From assembly GCA_021154885.1 (NCBI GenBank), contig JAJKHS010000016.1, forward strand, positions 1 to 63,958: a stretch of DNA of 63,958 nt, given 5' to 3'. The stretch is from Thermoanaerobaculum sp. (GTDB taxonomy: Bacteria > Acidobacteriota > Thermoanaerobaculia > Multivoradales > UBA5704). Below the pieces are notes generated by a model. It saw only the letters and a list, made by a program, of their open reading frames with translations, was not told where the DNA came from and searched no databases. Shown piece after piece: positions 37,091 through 46,342 of the stretch. The stretch's first letter is position 1; the number at the start of each line of letters is the position of its first letter. The position numbers were made by a program, and so were the translations under genes.

Positions 37091-38512
37091 ATGAGCAGAA
37101 GCCTGCCTGAGCCCTGGCGCGTCAAAGTGGTCGAGAAGATCCAGCTCCTGCCCCGGGATGAGCGCGAGCGTCTCCTGGTGAAGGGGGGGTTCAGCCTCTT
37201 CCAGATCCCTTCGGAAGCGGTCTTCATCGACCTGTTCACCGACTCCGGGACCTCGGCCATGTCCGACTGGCAATGGGCGGGCATGATGCAGGGGGACGAA
37301 GCCTATGCGGGTGCCCGCAACTTCTTCCACCTGCAGGAGACCATCCAGGACGTCTTCGGCTTTTCGCACTTCCTGCCCGTCCATCAGGGGCGCGTCGCCG
37401 AGAACCTCCTCTTCTCGACTCTGCTCACGCGGCCGGGGATGATCATCCCCAACAACTGCCACTTCGACACCACCCGGGCCAACATCGAGGTCAACGGCGG
37501 CACCGCCCTCGACCTCGTGATCTCCGAGGGGCGGGACGCCCAGAACCTCCACCCGTTCAAGGGGAACATGGACCTCGTCCGCCTGCTCCAGCTCTTCGAG
37601 GAGCGGGGGGACGACGTCCCGGCCTGCATGCTGACGCTGACCAACAACTCCGGCGGCGGTCAGCCGGTGTCGCTGTCCAACATCCGGGCCGTCTCGGCTC
37701 TGTGCCGCGAGTTCGGCATCCCCTTCTACATCGACGCCTGCCGGTTCGCGGAGAACGCCTGGTTCATCAAGCAGCGCGAGCTGGGGCAGGGCCACCGCTC
37801 GGTCGCCGAGATCGTGCGCGAGATCTTCGGCTTTGCCGACGGCTGCACCATGAGCGCCAAGAAGGACGGCCTGGCCAACATCGGCGGCTTCCTCGCCACC
37901 CGCAACGAGGAGCTGCTCGAGGTGCTGAAGCAGAAGCTGATCGTCATCGAGGGATTCCCCACCTACGGCGGCCTCGCCGGGCGCGATCTCGAAGCCGTGG
38001 CCCGCGGTCTGCGCGAGGTGCTGGACGAGAACTACCTCCGCTTCCGCGTCTCCCAGGTGGAGCAGTTCGGCGCCATGCTGACGGCGGCGGGCATCCCCAT
38101 CATGCAGCCCACGGGCGGCCACGCCGTCTACATCGACGCCAGGAAGCTCCTGCCCCACATCCCCCAGCAGCAGTTCCCGGCCCAGGCGCTGTCCGTGGCC
38201 CTCTACCGCGAGGGCGGCATCCGCGGCGTGGAGATCGGCAGCGTCATGTTCGGCAAGGACGACCCGGTGACCGGCGAGCTGATCCCGGCGCCCATGGAGC
38301 TGATCCGTCTGGCCGTGCCGCGCCGTGTCTTCACCAACTCCCACCTGGAGTACGTGGCCGGTGTGCTGGAGGACATCCGCGCCCAGCGTCACACCTTGAA
38401 GGGCATGCGGATGACCTTCGCCCCCAAGGTGCTGCGCCACTTCAGCGCCCGCTTCGAGGAGGTCGAGGTGGGGGTCGGAGTCGAGGTCGAAGAGACGGCG
38501 GTCGCGGCCTGA
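37091..38512 (+). CDS. tnaA: Tryptophanase / tyrosine phenol-lyase family beta-eliminating lyase
   Basis: 473 residues from ATG 37091 (GGGGGAG five bases upstream), the usual family length. It is a PLP enzyme: the Schiff-base lysine is in 'CTMSAKKDGLANIGG' (Lys257/258), with 'HQGRVAENLLFS' and 'YIDACRFAENAWF' as cofactor-binding segments and 'IEGFPTYGGLAGRDLEA' as the family signature. Tryptophanase gives indole, pyruvate and ammonia; tyrosine phenol-lyase gives phenol. The 'NIGG' and 'GGQPVS' segments look as close to tyrosine phenol-lyase as to E. coli TnaA, so the substrate is uncertain. No tnaB permease follows. A low-complexity C-terminus ('EVEVGVGVEVEE') is atypical. Confidence 0.88.
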   Translation: MSRSLPEPWRVKVVEKIQLLPRDERERLLVKGGFSLFQIPSEAVFIDLFTDSGTSAMSDWQWAGMMQGDEAYAGARNFFHLQETIQDVFGFSHFLPVHQGRVAENLLFSTLLTRPGMIIPNNCHFDTTRANIEVNGGTALDLVISEGRDAQNLHPFKGNMDLVRLLQLFEERGDDVPACMLTLTNNSGGGQPVSLSNIRAVSALCREFGIPFYIDACRFAENAWFIKQRELGQGHRSVAEIVREIFGFADGCTMSAKKDGLANIGGFLATRNEELLEVLKQKLIVIEGFPTYGGLAGRDLEAVARGLREVLDENYLRFRVSQVEQFGAMLTAAGIPIMQPTGGHAVYIDARKLLPHIPQQQFPAQALSVALYREGGIRGVEIGSVMFGKDDPVTGELIPAPMELIRLAVPRRVFTNSHLEYVAGVLEDIRAQRHTLKGMRMTFAPKVLRHFSARFEEVEVGVGVEVEETAVAA

Positions 38513-38540
38513 AGGGCGGGAGCTCTCCCGACCGGGTAGA

Positions 38541-38712
38541 GGCCTCTCCCTGCTCGTACGAGGGTTCGTCCCCAGTGGGGAGAGGCTGTCCCCAGTGGGG
38601 AGCGGGCTCCCCCCAACGGGGCGCGGGCTCTCCCAGCAGGGCGAGCTCCTCCCTGTAGGGGGGAGGGCTCTCCCCACTGGGGACAGCCTCCTCCCCGCTG
38701 GGGAATGCCTTC
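38541..38712. repeat. Tandem array of 20-21-bp palindromic units
   Basis: About eight units, each centred on a TCCCC-N3-GGGGA palindrome, begin near 38548, 38570, 38590, 38609, 38630, 38650, 38671 and 38692. The units at 38570 and 38590 are identical over 15 bases. The array fills the whole gap between tnaA and the convergent MBL gene, where bidirectional termination would be useful. Confidence 0.8.
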
Positions 38713-38724
38713 GCCCCACTCACT

Positions 38725-39519
38725 TCAGGAGCGGAGCAGCTCCCGGATCAGGTTGCGATGTGAGAAATCGCCGAGGCTGAGCCAGGCGAGGAGCCCTTCC
38801 CGCCCCAGCAGCCGCTTCGTGATCTCGTCCATGGAGATGCCCTGGTCCCGCAGCTCCCGGGCCTTCCCGCCCAGATCCTCCCACCAGCCGATCTTGCGCG
38901 CCAGCCGCCCGGCGGCGTTCTCCAGGATGCCCGCGTGGTCGCAGATCAGCAACTCCGGCTCCAGGGCCAGCACCTTGCGCAGGGAGTCGATGTGGTCCCG
39001 GAGGCTCTCGATCCGCCGCAGGTAGCGTACCCGCTCGTGGACGTAGAGATCCCCCGAGAACAGCCAGCGCCGCTCCTCGTCGAACAGGCAGATGTGGCTG
39101 AAGGCGTGGCCCGGAGTGGGGATCACGCGCAGCCGGTAGCCCTCCCCCTCGAGCACCGGGCCCAGCGGCTCGGCCCGGAACCGCCGGGGCGATCGCCACA
39201 CCGCCCGGCGGTAGAGAGGAATCCGCAGTCCCTCGGCCAGGATGGGGACCGCTCCGACCGGAGCCAGGATCGGGAGGCCGAGCTCTTCTTGCAGCGCGGT
39301 CGCCCCACCGACGTGGTCCTCATGATGGTGAGTGAGCACCACCCGCCGCACCGGCCCGCCGCGGCACCACTCCACGAGCTGCGCCGCCCGTTGGGGAGGG
39401 CCGCTGTCGATCAGCAGGTCGGCGAAGGCGTAGGCCGAGACCTCGTAGACCGGCCGGCCGAGGAACGTCGAGGCCATGCGGATGCGGGTGAGGGGGCCTT
39501 GGGGGGTGGGGCGGAACAC
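38725..39519 (-). CDS. MBL-fold metallo-hydrolase
   Basis: 264 residues. The metal site 'LTHHHEDHVGG' (H-x-H-x-D-H), 'PTPGHAFSHICLF', 'FSGDLYVHERV' and 'LICDHAG' are the zinc ligands of the metallo-beta-lactamase fold. The C-terminal helix ('DEITKRLLGREGLLAWLSLGDFSH') resembles LACTB2/glyoxalase-like winged parts. Substrate unknown. The GTG at 39519 has AGGATGG upstream; a TTG at 39534 and an ATG at 39477 are alternatives. Confidence 0.85.
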   Translation of the reverse strand: MFRPTPQGPLTRIRMASTFLGRPVYEVSAYAFADLLIDSGPPQRAAQLVEWCRGGPVRRVVLTHHHEDHVGGATALQEELGLPILAPVGAVPILAEGLRIPLYRRAVWRSPRRFRAEPLGPVLEGEGYRLRVIPTPGHAFSHICLFDEERRWLFSGDLYVHERVRYLRRIESLRDHIDSLRKVLALEPELLICDHAGILENAAGRLARKIGWWEDLGGKARELRDQGISMDEITKRLLGREGLLAWLSLGDFSHRNLIRELLRS

Positions 39520-39540
39520 GGCCCATCCTATCAAGCCCGC

Positions 39541-39569
39541 TTGACTGCGGCAGGTCCGGGCAGTACCTT
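39541..39569 (+). promoter_or_regulatory. Sigma-70-like promoter with a leaderless ATG downstream
   Basis: TTGACT (39541-39546), 17-bp spacer, TACCTT (39564-39569). Transcription would start at about the A of ATG 39577, giving a leaderless or nearly leaderless message. Confidence 0.5.
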
Positions 39570-39576
39570 CGGGCGA

Positions 39577-39762
39577 ATGGGCAGGAAGACGGTTGCGCTG
39601 AAGCTGATCCGAGAAGCCCTCGCCGGCTACTTTGCTCGGAAGGGTTGTGCTGATCGCACCTCGTTCGCGGTGCTCGCCGGGGACCTAGCAGGTTGTGTCG
39701 AGGGACCGGACGATCTGTCGGTAAACCAGGATCACCTTGCCGGCTACGGACGATTATTGTAG
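39577..39762 (+). CDS. Small hypothetical protein, possibly leaderless
   Basis: 61 residues ('MGRKTVALKLIREALAGYF...'). Support is the promoter directly upstream and an intrinsic terminator at 39842-39861; the protein itself has no recognised domain. The end ('DLSVNQDHLAGYGRLL') does not look like a family C-terminus. It may be a gene remnant or non-coding. Confidence 0.3.
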   Translation: MGRKTVALKLIREALAGYFARKGCADRTSFAVLAGDLAGCVEGPDDLSVNQDHLAGYGRLL

Positions 39763-39841
39763 ACGCCTGTGCAGTTTCGTGACCGCCGCCTGAAGTTTTA
39801 CCAGTATCCAGCCAGGGGTAGATTCGCCGGCGTGATAGCGC

Positions 39842-39861
39842 GGGACGATTGTCCCTTTTTT
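39842..39861 (+). terminator. Small intrinsic terminator
   Basis: GGGAC (39842-39846) / GTCCC (39851-39855), loop GATT, followed by six T. It closes a short unit starting at the 39541 promoter. Confidence 0.65.
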
Positions 39862-40002
39862 CAAGATAAGAGAAGCCCGCCTGACCTGTCTTGGTGGACC
39901 AGCGGAAGGGGGTCCGACGAGCGTCCGACTGGGAGCCATGTTAAGCCTTGAGGGGTTAGACCGGGCGAAGACACGAAAGACTTTCTCCTGGACACGCATA
40001 TC

Positions 40003-40034
40003 TTGGTAGTGGGCCAACTAAGGACCACTAGCCA
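40003..40034 (+). promoter_or_regulatory. Stem-loop abutting the ribosome-binding site of precursor peptide 1
   Basis: Arms 40003-40012 and 40024-40034 pair over 10 bp with one bulged base. The right arm ends exactly where AAGGAGG (40034-40040) begins, so folding could affect ribosome access to the peptide gene. Confidence 0.55.
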
Positions 40035-40044
40035 AGGAGGATGC

Positions 40045-40236
40045 ATGCGAAAGAACCGAAAGAGGCTCGTGCTCAACAAGGAGACCGTGGCGGTCCTCTC
40101 CGATCCGAAGCTCTTAGGTGTCCACGGCGGAGGGCCAACCCCCGGTTATGGGGAATGCCTGACCGACCGGTGCAGCGTCGCCTATTGCTTTACCACCGGG
40201 CCCACCTGTCAGCCAGATAATAGAGACTCGTCATAG
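40045..40236 (+). CDS. Class-I-lanthipeptide-like / GG-leader precursor peptide 1
   Basis: 63 residues from ATG 40045 (AGGAGG four bases upstream; ATG 40041 touches the ribosome-binding site and is rejected). The leader 'RLVLNKETVAVLSDPKLLGV' ends in H-G-G-G, the 'LNKETV..L' plus GG pattern of class I lanthipeptide/'natural product precursor' leaders. The core (from about residue 30) has four Cys (38, 43, 48, 55) plus Ser/Thr, e.g. 'ECLTDRCSVAYCFTTGPTC'. It would be a substrate for a maturase and a GG-cleaving exporter, neither of which is in the neighbourhood. It is related to the peptide at 62928. Local base composition is lower in GC than the flanking genes. Confidence 0.75.
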   Translation: MRKNRKRLVLNKETVAVLSDPKLLGVHGGGPTPGYGECLTDRCSVAYCFTTGPTCQPDNRDSS

Positions 40237-40908
40237 TTGGCGCCAGGGCAGGGCTCTGGAGCTAAAGGAGGACAAGGAGAAGATCTACAAGCTGACGACA
40301 GTACTGCCTTCGTAGCCCTCTGGCTCAACGACTCAGGCTCCGCCACCGAAAACGACGGGGCCCTTGTCCGCCGGACCAGCAAGGATGAATCCCGAGACCC
40401 ACGCCCCGACCTCCCTAAGTTGCGGGCGTGGGTCCAGCCAGAAAATGAGCTAATGTCTTTTCGGAAGCACGGCCGGTTTAGGGAGGCCTTGGCAGCCTTT
40501 TGAAGGCCGGCCCGTCCACGGAGACCGGCGGCGGGCCGGCGAGGGACTGGATCTACTGATGCAGCAGACGCTGGGAAATTATGGCTCTCTCCTGGCGCTC
40601 TGCCCGGCGCTGGACGACCTGGAGAACCGGATCCGTCGGATTCTTTCCGTCTCGAAGTAGAAGGATCTGTCCGAGTCGGAGTCCGATGTCGTAGTCCCAC
40701 AAATGGGGTAAGCGTGTCATAGCGTTCGCCTCACGCGCCTCATCTTAACCGCTTTGGGCTTCATCGCGAGCGTCCGGCCGTTGCCGGTCCCGGCCGACTC
40801 TGGTAAACCTCCTTCGCCACGGGCGGCTGCGGTCTGGCATGGATCGCGCAACTCCGTCCGCCGCTGACCGGCAAGGAGCTGCGACGACTTCAGGAGCGGA
40901 TTGGGGAC
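40237..40908. other. Gene-poor stretch before the trehalose operon
   Basis: No convincing gene. An 88-codon frame at 40237-40503 and a 33-codon frame at 40559-40660 have no ribosome-binding site or recognisable domain. The stretch contains a perfect 11-bp inverted repeat at 40396-40406 / 40424-40434 (17-nt loop). Confidence 0.5.
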
Positions 40909-43900
40909 ATGGGAAACGGCGAGCGGGACCCGCTCTGGTACAAGGACGCGGTCATTTATGAGGTCCACGTGCGGGCCTTCTACGACTCCGACGGCGATGG
41001 CCGCGGCGACTTCCAGGGGCTGACCGCGAAGCTCGACTACCTGCGCGACCTCGGGGTGACGGCCCTCTGGCTCCTGCCGTTCTACCCCTCGCCCTGGCGC
41101 GACGACGGCTACGACATCTCCGACTACACCAGCGTCCACCCTGCCTATGGCACCCTGGAGGACTTCCAGCTCTTCCTTGACGAGGCCCACAGGCGGGGGC
41201 TCAAGGTCATCACCGAGCTGGTGATCAACCACACCTCGGACCAGCACCCCTGGTTCCAGCGCGCCCGCCTCGCGTCCCCGGGGAGCCCCGAGCGCGACTT
41301 CTACGTCTGGAGCGACTCGGATAGGAAATACGCCGGCACGCGCATCATCTTCACCGACACCGAGACCTCGAACTGGACTCGCGACCCGGTGGCGGGCGCC
41401 TACTACTGGCACCGCTTCTTCTCCCACCAGCCGGACCTCAACTTCGACAGCACGCGCGTCCAGGAGGAGGTCTTCAAGGCCCTCGACTTCTGGATGGAGA
41501 TGGGGGTCGACGGCCTGCGGCTCGACGCCATCCCCTATCTCTTCGAGCGCGAGGGGACGAACAACGAGAACCTCCCCGAGACCCACCAGTTCCTCAAGAA
41601 GCTGCGGGCCCACGTCGACGCGAAGTTCCACGGCCGCATGCTGCTCGGCGAAGCCAACCAGTGGCCGGAGGATTCGATCGCCTATTTCGGCGATCCGGCG
41701 ACCGGCGGCGACGAGTGCCACATGGCGTTCCACTTTCCCGTGATGCCCCGCCTGTTCATGGCCCTGCGCATGGAGGACCGCTATCCCATCGTCGACATCC
41801 TCCAGCAGACGCCGCCCATCCCCGAGAAGGCGCAGTGGGCCATCTTCCTGCGCAATCACGATGAATTGACGCTGGAGATGGTCACCGACGAGGAGCGGGA
41901 CTACATGTACCGCGTCTACGCCGCGGACAAGGACCAGCGGATCAACGTCGGTATCCGCCGACGGCTGGCGCCGCTGCTTGGCAACGACCGGCGGCGCATC
42001 GAGCTGCTCGACGGCCTGCTCTTCTCGCTGCCCGGCACGCCCGTTCTCTACTATGGCGACGAGATCGGCATGGGCGACAACTTCTACCTCGGGGACCGCA
42101 ACGGCGTGCGCACCCCCATGCAGTGGAGCGCGGACAAGAACGCCGGCTTCTCGCGCGCCAACCCGCAACGGCTGTTCCTGCCGGTGATCGTCGATCCCCT
42201 GTTCCACTACGAGGCGGTGAACGTCGAGGCGCAGCAGGGCAATCCCCACTCGCTGCTCTGGTGGACGCGCCGGCTCATCGCCCTGCGCAAGCGCCACCCG
42301 GCCTTCAGCCGCGGCACGATCGAGTTCCTCCAGCCGCAGAACCACCGGGTGCTCGCTTTCCTGCGCCGCACCGAAGGGGAGACGCTGCTGGTGGTGGCGA
42401 ACCTCTCCCGTTTCGCCCAGCACGCGGAGCTGGACCTCTCGCGGCTGGCCGGCCTGACGCCGGTCGAGCTCTTCGGCCGCTCGCCGTTCCCGCCGATCGG
42501 CGCGGGCGGTTGGGGCCTCACTCTCGGCCCCCACTCCTTCCTCTGGTTCTCTCTGGTGCAGGACCCGTCCGAGCTCGGCCAAGTGCGGCAGGAAGGGGCC
42601 AGGGGGCAGGCGGCGGCGATGGCGGAGGAGACTGCCGTGCCGGTGCTCGCCGTCGCGGGAGCGTGGACCTCCGTCCTGGAAGGGAAGGCCCGGCGGGAGC
42701 TGGAAACGGCGCTCCTCGACGTGCTGCCCTCCCGCCGCTGGTTCGGCGGCAGGGCGCGGACGCTACGGGGCGTGGAGATCACGGAGATTTTTCCACTCGG
42801 CGCCGGCGCCGTGCTGACGGTGCTGGCAGTGATTCGCGCCGAGTTCACGGACGCCGAGCCGGAGACCTGCTCTCTGCCCCTCGCTTTCGCGCCGGACGCG
42901 GACGCCGAGCGCATCGAACGCCTGCGCCGGGCGGCCCCGTCGCCGGTCGTGGCACGCCTCGAATCCTCTGTGCCGGAGAGCACGGGCCTGCTCTACGACC
43001 CGGTGGGCGATCCGGGCTTCGACCGGCTCCTGCTGAGCGCCATCGAGCGCGGCGAGCGCTTCCGCGGCGAACGTGCCGAGCTGGCGGCCACGGCCTCGCC
43101 GGCGCTTCGCGAGTTGGGAAGCGACCGGCTGATCCTCAAGCTGTTCCGCAAGTTGGAGCCGGGGGTCAACCCCGACCTGGAGATCGGCCGTTTCCTCACC
43201 GAGCAGACCGACTTCCGCCACGTCCCACGGTTGGCCGGTTGGCTGGAGATCCGCGACCGGCGCTCCGAGCCCGTGACGGTCGGCATCCTCCAGGAATTCG
43301 TGCCCAACGAGGGGGACGCCTGGAGCTACACCCTCGACGCCCTGGGCCGCTACTTCCTGCGCGTGCTGACCGGCTGGGGCGACGGCGAGCGCGGTCCGGC
43401 CGAGGTCCCCGCCGCGCACCTCGTGGAGTTGGCGGAGGTGGCGCCCGGACCGGAGGTCTTCGATCGCATCGGCACCTACCTCCCCGCCGCGCGGCTGCTG
43501 GGGGAGCGCACGGCCGAGCTGCACATCGCCCTCGCCTCGGGGCGCGGCAAGGATTTCGCGCCCGAGCCCTTCTCGGAGCTCTACCAGCGGTCGCTGTACG
43601 ACTCCATGCGCACCCTGGCGAAGAAGAACCTGCGGCTCCTCTCCCAGCGCCTCGCCGCCCTGCCGGAGGCGGACCGCGGCGCGGCCGAGGCGCTGCTGGC
43701 GGACGAGGAGCGGATCGTGGACCGCTTCAAGCGGCTGCTCTCGCGCAAGGTCGCCGCCGAGCGCATCCGCACGCATGGGGATTACCATCTGGGGAGGATT
43801 CTCTTCACCGGCCGCGACTTCGTCATCCTCGACTTCGAGGGCGAGCCGTCGCGGTCGCTATCGGAGAGGCGCTTGAAACGCTCGCCCTTGCGCGACGTTG

Positions 43901-44259
43901 CCGGTATGCTTCGCTCGTTCCAGTACGCGGCCTACGTCAAGCTCTTCGAGGAGGCGTCGGCCGGCGTGGCCTCGCCCGAGCTGCTGCCGGAGATGGAGCG
44001 GTGGGCGCTCTACTGGGAGCGGTGGGTGTCCGCGGCCTTCCTGCGGGCCTACTTCGGCCGCACGCGGGGAGCGTCGTTCCTGCCGCCCGCCGCCGGGGAG
44101 CGAGCGTCGTTGCTCGACGCCTTCCTGCTGGAGAAGGCGATTCACGAGCTGGGGTACGAGTTGAACGACCGTCCCGCCTGGGTCCGCATCCCCCTTCAGG
44201 GCATCCGCGAGATCCTCGGGACCGTCTGGAGAGAAACCGGGGACGACGTTGCCGAATGA
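40909..44259 (+). CDS. treS: Trehalose synthase-maltokinase fusion (TreS-Mak)
   Basis: 1116 residues. Residues 1-560 are a GH13 trehalose synthase: nucleophile Asp in '[19 protein letters not shown]', acid Glu in '[12 protein letters not shown]', third acid in '[12 protein letters not shown]'. It interconverts maltose and trehalose. Residues about 580-1110 are a maltokinase (Pep2/Mak): '[17 protein letters not shown]', phosphotransfer loop '[13 protein letters not shown]' and metal-binding '[10 protein letters not shown]'. It makes maltose-1-phosphate from maltose and ATP for GlgE. The fused form is known in several phyla. It is the first gene of the operon; malQ overlaps its end by 11 bp. 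GlgE itself is not in the window. Confidence 0.95.
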   Translation: MGNGERDPLWYKDAVIYEVHVRAFYDSDGDGRGDFQGLTAKLDYLRDLGVTALWLLPFYPSPWRDDGYDISDYTSVHPAYGTLEDFQLFLDEAHRRGLKVITELVINHTSDQHPWFQRARLASPGSPERDFYVWSDSDRKYAGTRIIFTDTETSNWTRDPVAGAYYWHRFFSHQPDLNFDSTRVQEEVFKALDFWMEMGVDGLRLDAIPYLFEREGTNNENLPETHQFLKKLRAHVDAKFHGRMLLGEANQWPEDSIAYFGDPATGGDECHMAFHFPVMPRLFMALRMEDRYPIVDILQQTPPIPEKAQWAIFLRNHDELTLEMVTDEERDYMYRVYAADKDQRINVGIRRRLAPLLGNDRRRIELLDGLLFSLPGTPVLYYGDEIGMGDNFYLGDRNGVRTPMQWSADKNAGFSRANPQRLFLPVIVDPLFHYEAVNVEAQQGNPHSLLWWTRRLIALRKRHPAFSRGTIEFLQPQNHRVLAFLRRTEGETLLVVANLSRFAQHAELDLSRLAGLTPVELFGRSPFPPIGAGGWGLTLGPHSFLWFSLVQDPSELGQVRQEGARGQAAAMAEETAVPVLAVAGAWTSVLEGKARRELETALLDVLPSRRWFGGRARTLRGVEITEIFPLGAGAVLTVLAVIRAEFTDAEPETCSLPLAFAPDADAERIERLRRAAPSPVVARLESSVPESTGLLYDPVGDPGFDRLLLSAIERGERFRGERAELAATASPALRELGSDRLILKLFRKLEPGVNPDLEIGRFLTEQTDFRHVPRLAGWLEIRDRRSEPVTVGILQEFVPNEGDAWSYTLDALGRYFLRVLTGWGDGERGPAEVPAAHLVELAEVAPGPEVFDRIGTYLPAARLLGERTAELHIALASGRGKDFAPEPFSELYQRSLYDSMRTLAKKNLRLLSQRLAALPEADRGAAEALLADEERIVDRFKRLLSRKVAAERIRTHGDYHLGRILFTGRDFVILDFEGEPSRSLSERRLKRSPLRDVAGMLRSFQYAAYVKLFEEASAGVASPELLPEMERWALYWERWVSAAFLRAYFGRTRGASFLPPAAGERASLLDAFLLEKAIHELGYELNDRPAWVRIPLQGIREILGTVWRETGDDVAE

Positions 44260-46342
44260 ATTCGCAGAGCTGCTGACGCTGGCCCGCATGTATGGGATCC
44301 AGACCGCCTACCACGATGCCCTGGGCCGCTACGTCGAAGCCGGGCCTGACTCCCTGCTCGGCGCGCTGCGGGCCCTGCAGATCCCCCTCGAGGGCCTGGC
44401 GGATGTGCCCGACGCCTTGGAGGAGCGGCGCCAGGAGCTGGCTCGCCGTCTGCTGGAGCCGGTGATCGTGGCCTGGGAGGGCCACGCGCCCGGCATCGAG
44501 CTGCGCCCCGGCACGGCCGGTGGCTCGCTCGCCTATCACCTCGACCTTGAAGGCGGGGAGCGGCGGGCCCAGATGGTGGACCTGGCGAGCCTCCCCGAGG
44601 TGCGGCCGGCCGCGGACGGGGACCGGCCCGGCCGGCGGCTGACCCTCTCCGAGCCGCTGCCGCCGGGCTATCACCACCTCACCGTGGAGGTCGCCGGTCA
44701 CAGCGCCCAGTCGCTGATCATCTCGGCGCCCACCCGCTGCTTCACCGGCGACGGCAAGCCGCTATGGGGCGTCTTCCTCCCCCTCTACTCCCTGCGCACC
44801 TCGCGGAGCTGGGGCGCAGGCGACTTCTCGGACCTGGAGACCCTGGCGGAGTGGACCGCCGGCCTCGGCGGCGGCGTGGTGGGCACGCTCCCCCTGCTCG
44901 CCGCCTTCCTCGACGAGCCGTGCGAGCCCAGCCCCTACGCGCCGGCCTCCCGCCTGTTCTGGAACGAGCTCTACCTCGATCCCCGCCGGCTGCCGGAGAT
45001 GGCGGACTGCCTCGCGGCCCGGCGGCTCGTCGAGTCGCCCGAGTTCCGGCGCGAGGTGGAGGTGCTGCGCGCCGCGCCGCGGGTGGACTACCCGCGGCTG
45101 ATGACGCTCAAGCGCCGCGTCCTGGAGGAGCTGGCTCACTGCTTCTTCTCGCGGCCCGGAACGAGAGAGGAGGACTTCGCCCGCTTCGTGGTGGACAAGC
45201 CGAACCTGGACGCCTACGCCGCTTTCCGCGCCGTGGGTGACCGCCGGGGTGAGCCCTGGCAGTCGTGGCCCGAGCGGCTGCGGGAGGGGACCCTCGCCCC
45301 CGCCGACTACGACGACGACGACCGGCGCTACTACCTCTGGACGCAGTGGGCCGCGGAGCAGCAGATGAGCGCCATGGCGCACGAGGCACGGCGGCGCGGC
45401 CCGGGCCTCTACCTCGACCTCCCCCTGGGCGTCCACGGCAGCGCCTTCGACGTCTGGCTGGAGCCCGACCTCTTCGCCCAGGACGCCTCGGCCGGCGCGC
45501 CGCCGGACTCCCTGTTCACCAAGGGTCAGAACTGGGGCTTCCCCCCTCTCCAGCCCGAGCGGCTGCGGGAGCAGGGATACAGCCATCTGATCGACTGCCT
45601 GCGCCATCACCTGGAGCATGCGGGCATCCTGCGCATCGACCACGTGATGCAGCTCCACCGGCTGTTCTGGATCCCCCGCGGCCTGGACACCTCGGCCGGC
45701 GTCTACGTCAACTATCCGGCCGAGGAGCTGTATGCCGTGCTGTCGCTCGAGAGCCACCGTCACCGGGCGATGATCGTGGGCGAGAACCTGGGGACGGTGC
45801 CCCCCGAGGTCTACGACTCCATGGACCGCCACGACGCCTATGGCATGTACGTCGTGCAGTACGAGCTGAACCCCGGCAGCCAGGGGCTGCGCGAGCCGCC
45901 GGCCAAGACGGTGGCGAGCCTCAACACCCACGACATGCCCACCTTTCAGGGCTTCACGCAGGCGAAGGACGTGGACGAGCTGCAGAGCCTCGGCTTCTTC
46001 AGCCCCGAGCAGGCGCAGGCCGAGCGCGAGCGCCGGGCAGCCATCCGCGGGGACATGGAGGAGGCGCTGCCGCCGGAGCTGCGCGGGCGCGGCGCCGCCA
46101 CCCAGGAGGCCGTCCTGCGCCAGCGCCTGGAGCACCTGGCGGCGAGCCCGGCCCGCATGGTGATGGTCAACCTGGAGGACCTGTGGCTCGAAGCCGAGCC
46201 GCAGAACGTCCCCGGCACCCATACCGAGCGCCCCAACTGGCAGCGCAAGGCGCGGTTCTCCTTCGAGGAATTCTCCACCCGCGCCGACGTGGCCGAGCCC
46301 CTCCGGCGGGTGGACGAGCTGCGGCGGCGGGGCACGCCATGA
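44249..46342 (+). CDS. malQ: 4-alpha-glucanotransferase (amylomaltase)
   Basis: 697 residues from a TTG at 44249, overlapping the upstream stop by 11 bp. The N-terminal 200 residues form a beta-sandwich extension as in the longer MalQ group. The GH77 catalytic part shows '[20 protein letters not shown]' (nucleophile Asp), '[18 protein letters not shown]' (acid Glu) and '[13 protein letters not shown]' (third Asp). It transfers maltosyl and longer units between glucans in the cytosol, supplying linear donors for branching and releasing glucose. Its stop overlaps glgB by 4 bp. Confidence 0.94.
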   Translation: MPNEFAELLTLARMYGIQTAYHDALGRYVEAGPDSLLGALRALQIPLEGLADVPDALEERRQELARRLLEPVIVAWEGHAPGIELRPGTAGGSLAYHLDLEGGERRAQMVDLASLPEVRPAADGDRPGRRLTLSEPLPPGYHHLTVEVAGHSAQSLIISAPTRCFTGDGKPLWGVFLPLYSLRTSRSWGAGDFSDLETLAEWTAGLGGGVVGTLPLLAAFLDEPCEPSPYAPASRLFWNELYLDPRRLPEMADCLAARRLVESPEFRREVEVLRAAPRVDYPRLMTLKRRVLEELAHCFFSRPGTREEDFARFVVDKPNLDAYAAFRAVGDRRGEPWQSWPERLREGTLAPADYDDDDRRYYLWTQWAAEQQMSAMAHEARRRGPGLYLDLPLGVHGSAFDVWLEPDLFAQDASAGAPPDSLFTKGQNWGFPPLQPERLREQGYSHLIDCLRHHLEHAGILRIDHVMQLHRLFWIPRGLDTSAGVYVNYPAEELYAVLSLESHRHRAMIVGENLGTVPPEVYDSMDRHDAYGMYVVQYELNPGSQGLREPPAKTVASLNTHDMPTFQGFTQAKDVDELQSLGFFSPEQAQAERERRAAIRGDMEEALPPELRGRGAATQEAVLRQRLEHLAASPARMVMVNLEDLWLEAEPQNVPGTHTERPNWQRKARFSFEEFSTRADVAEPLRRVDELRRRGTP

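Noticed and set aside
40237-40503. 88-codon plus-strand frame after precursor 1
   Set aside because: Starts with TTG directly at the precursor stop, without a ribosome-binding site or recognisable domain; treated as non-coding.
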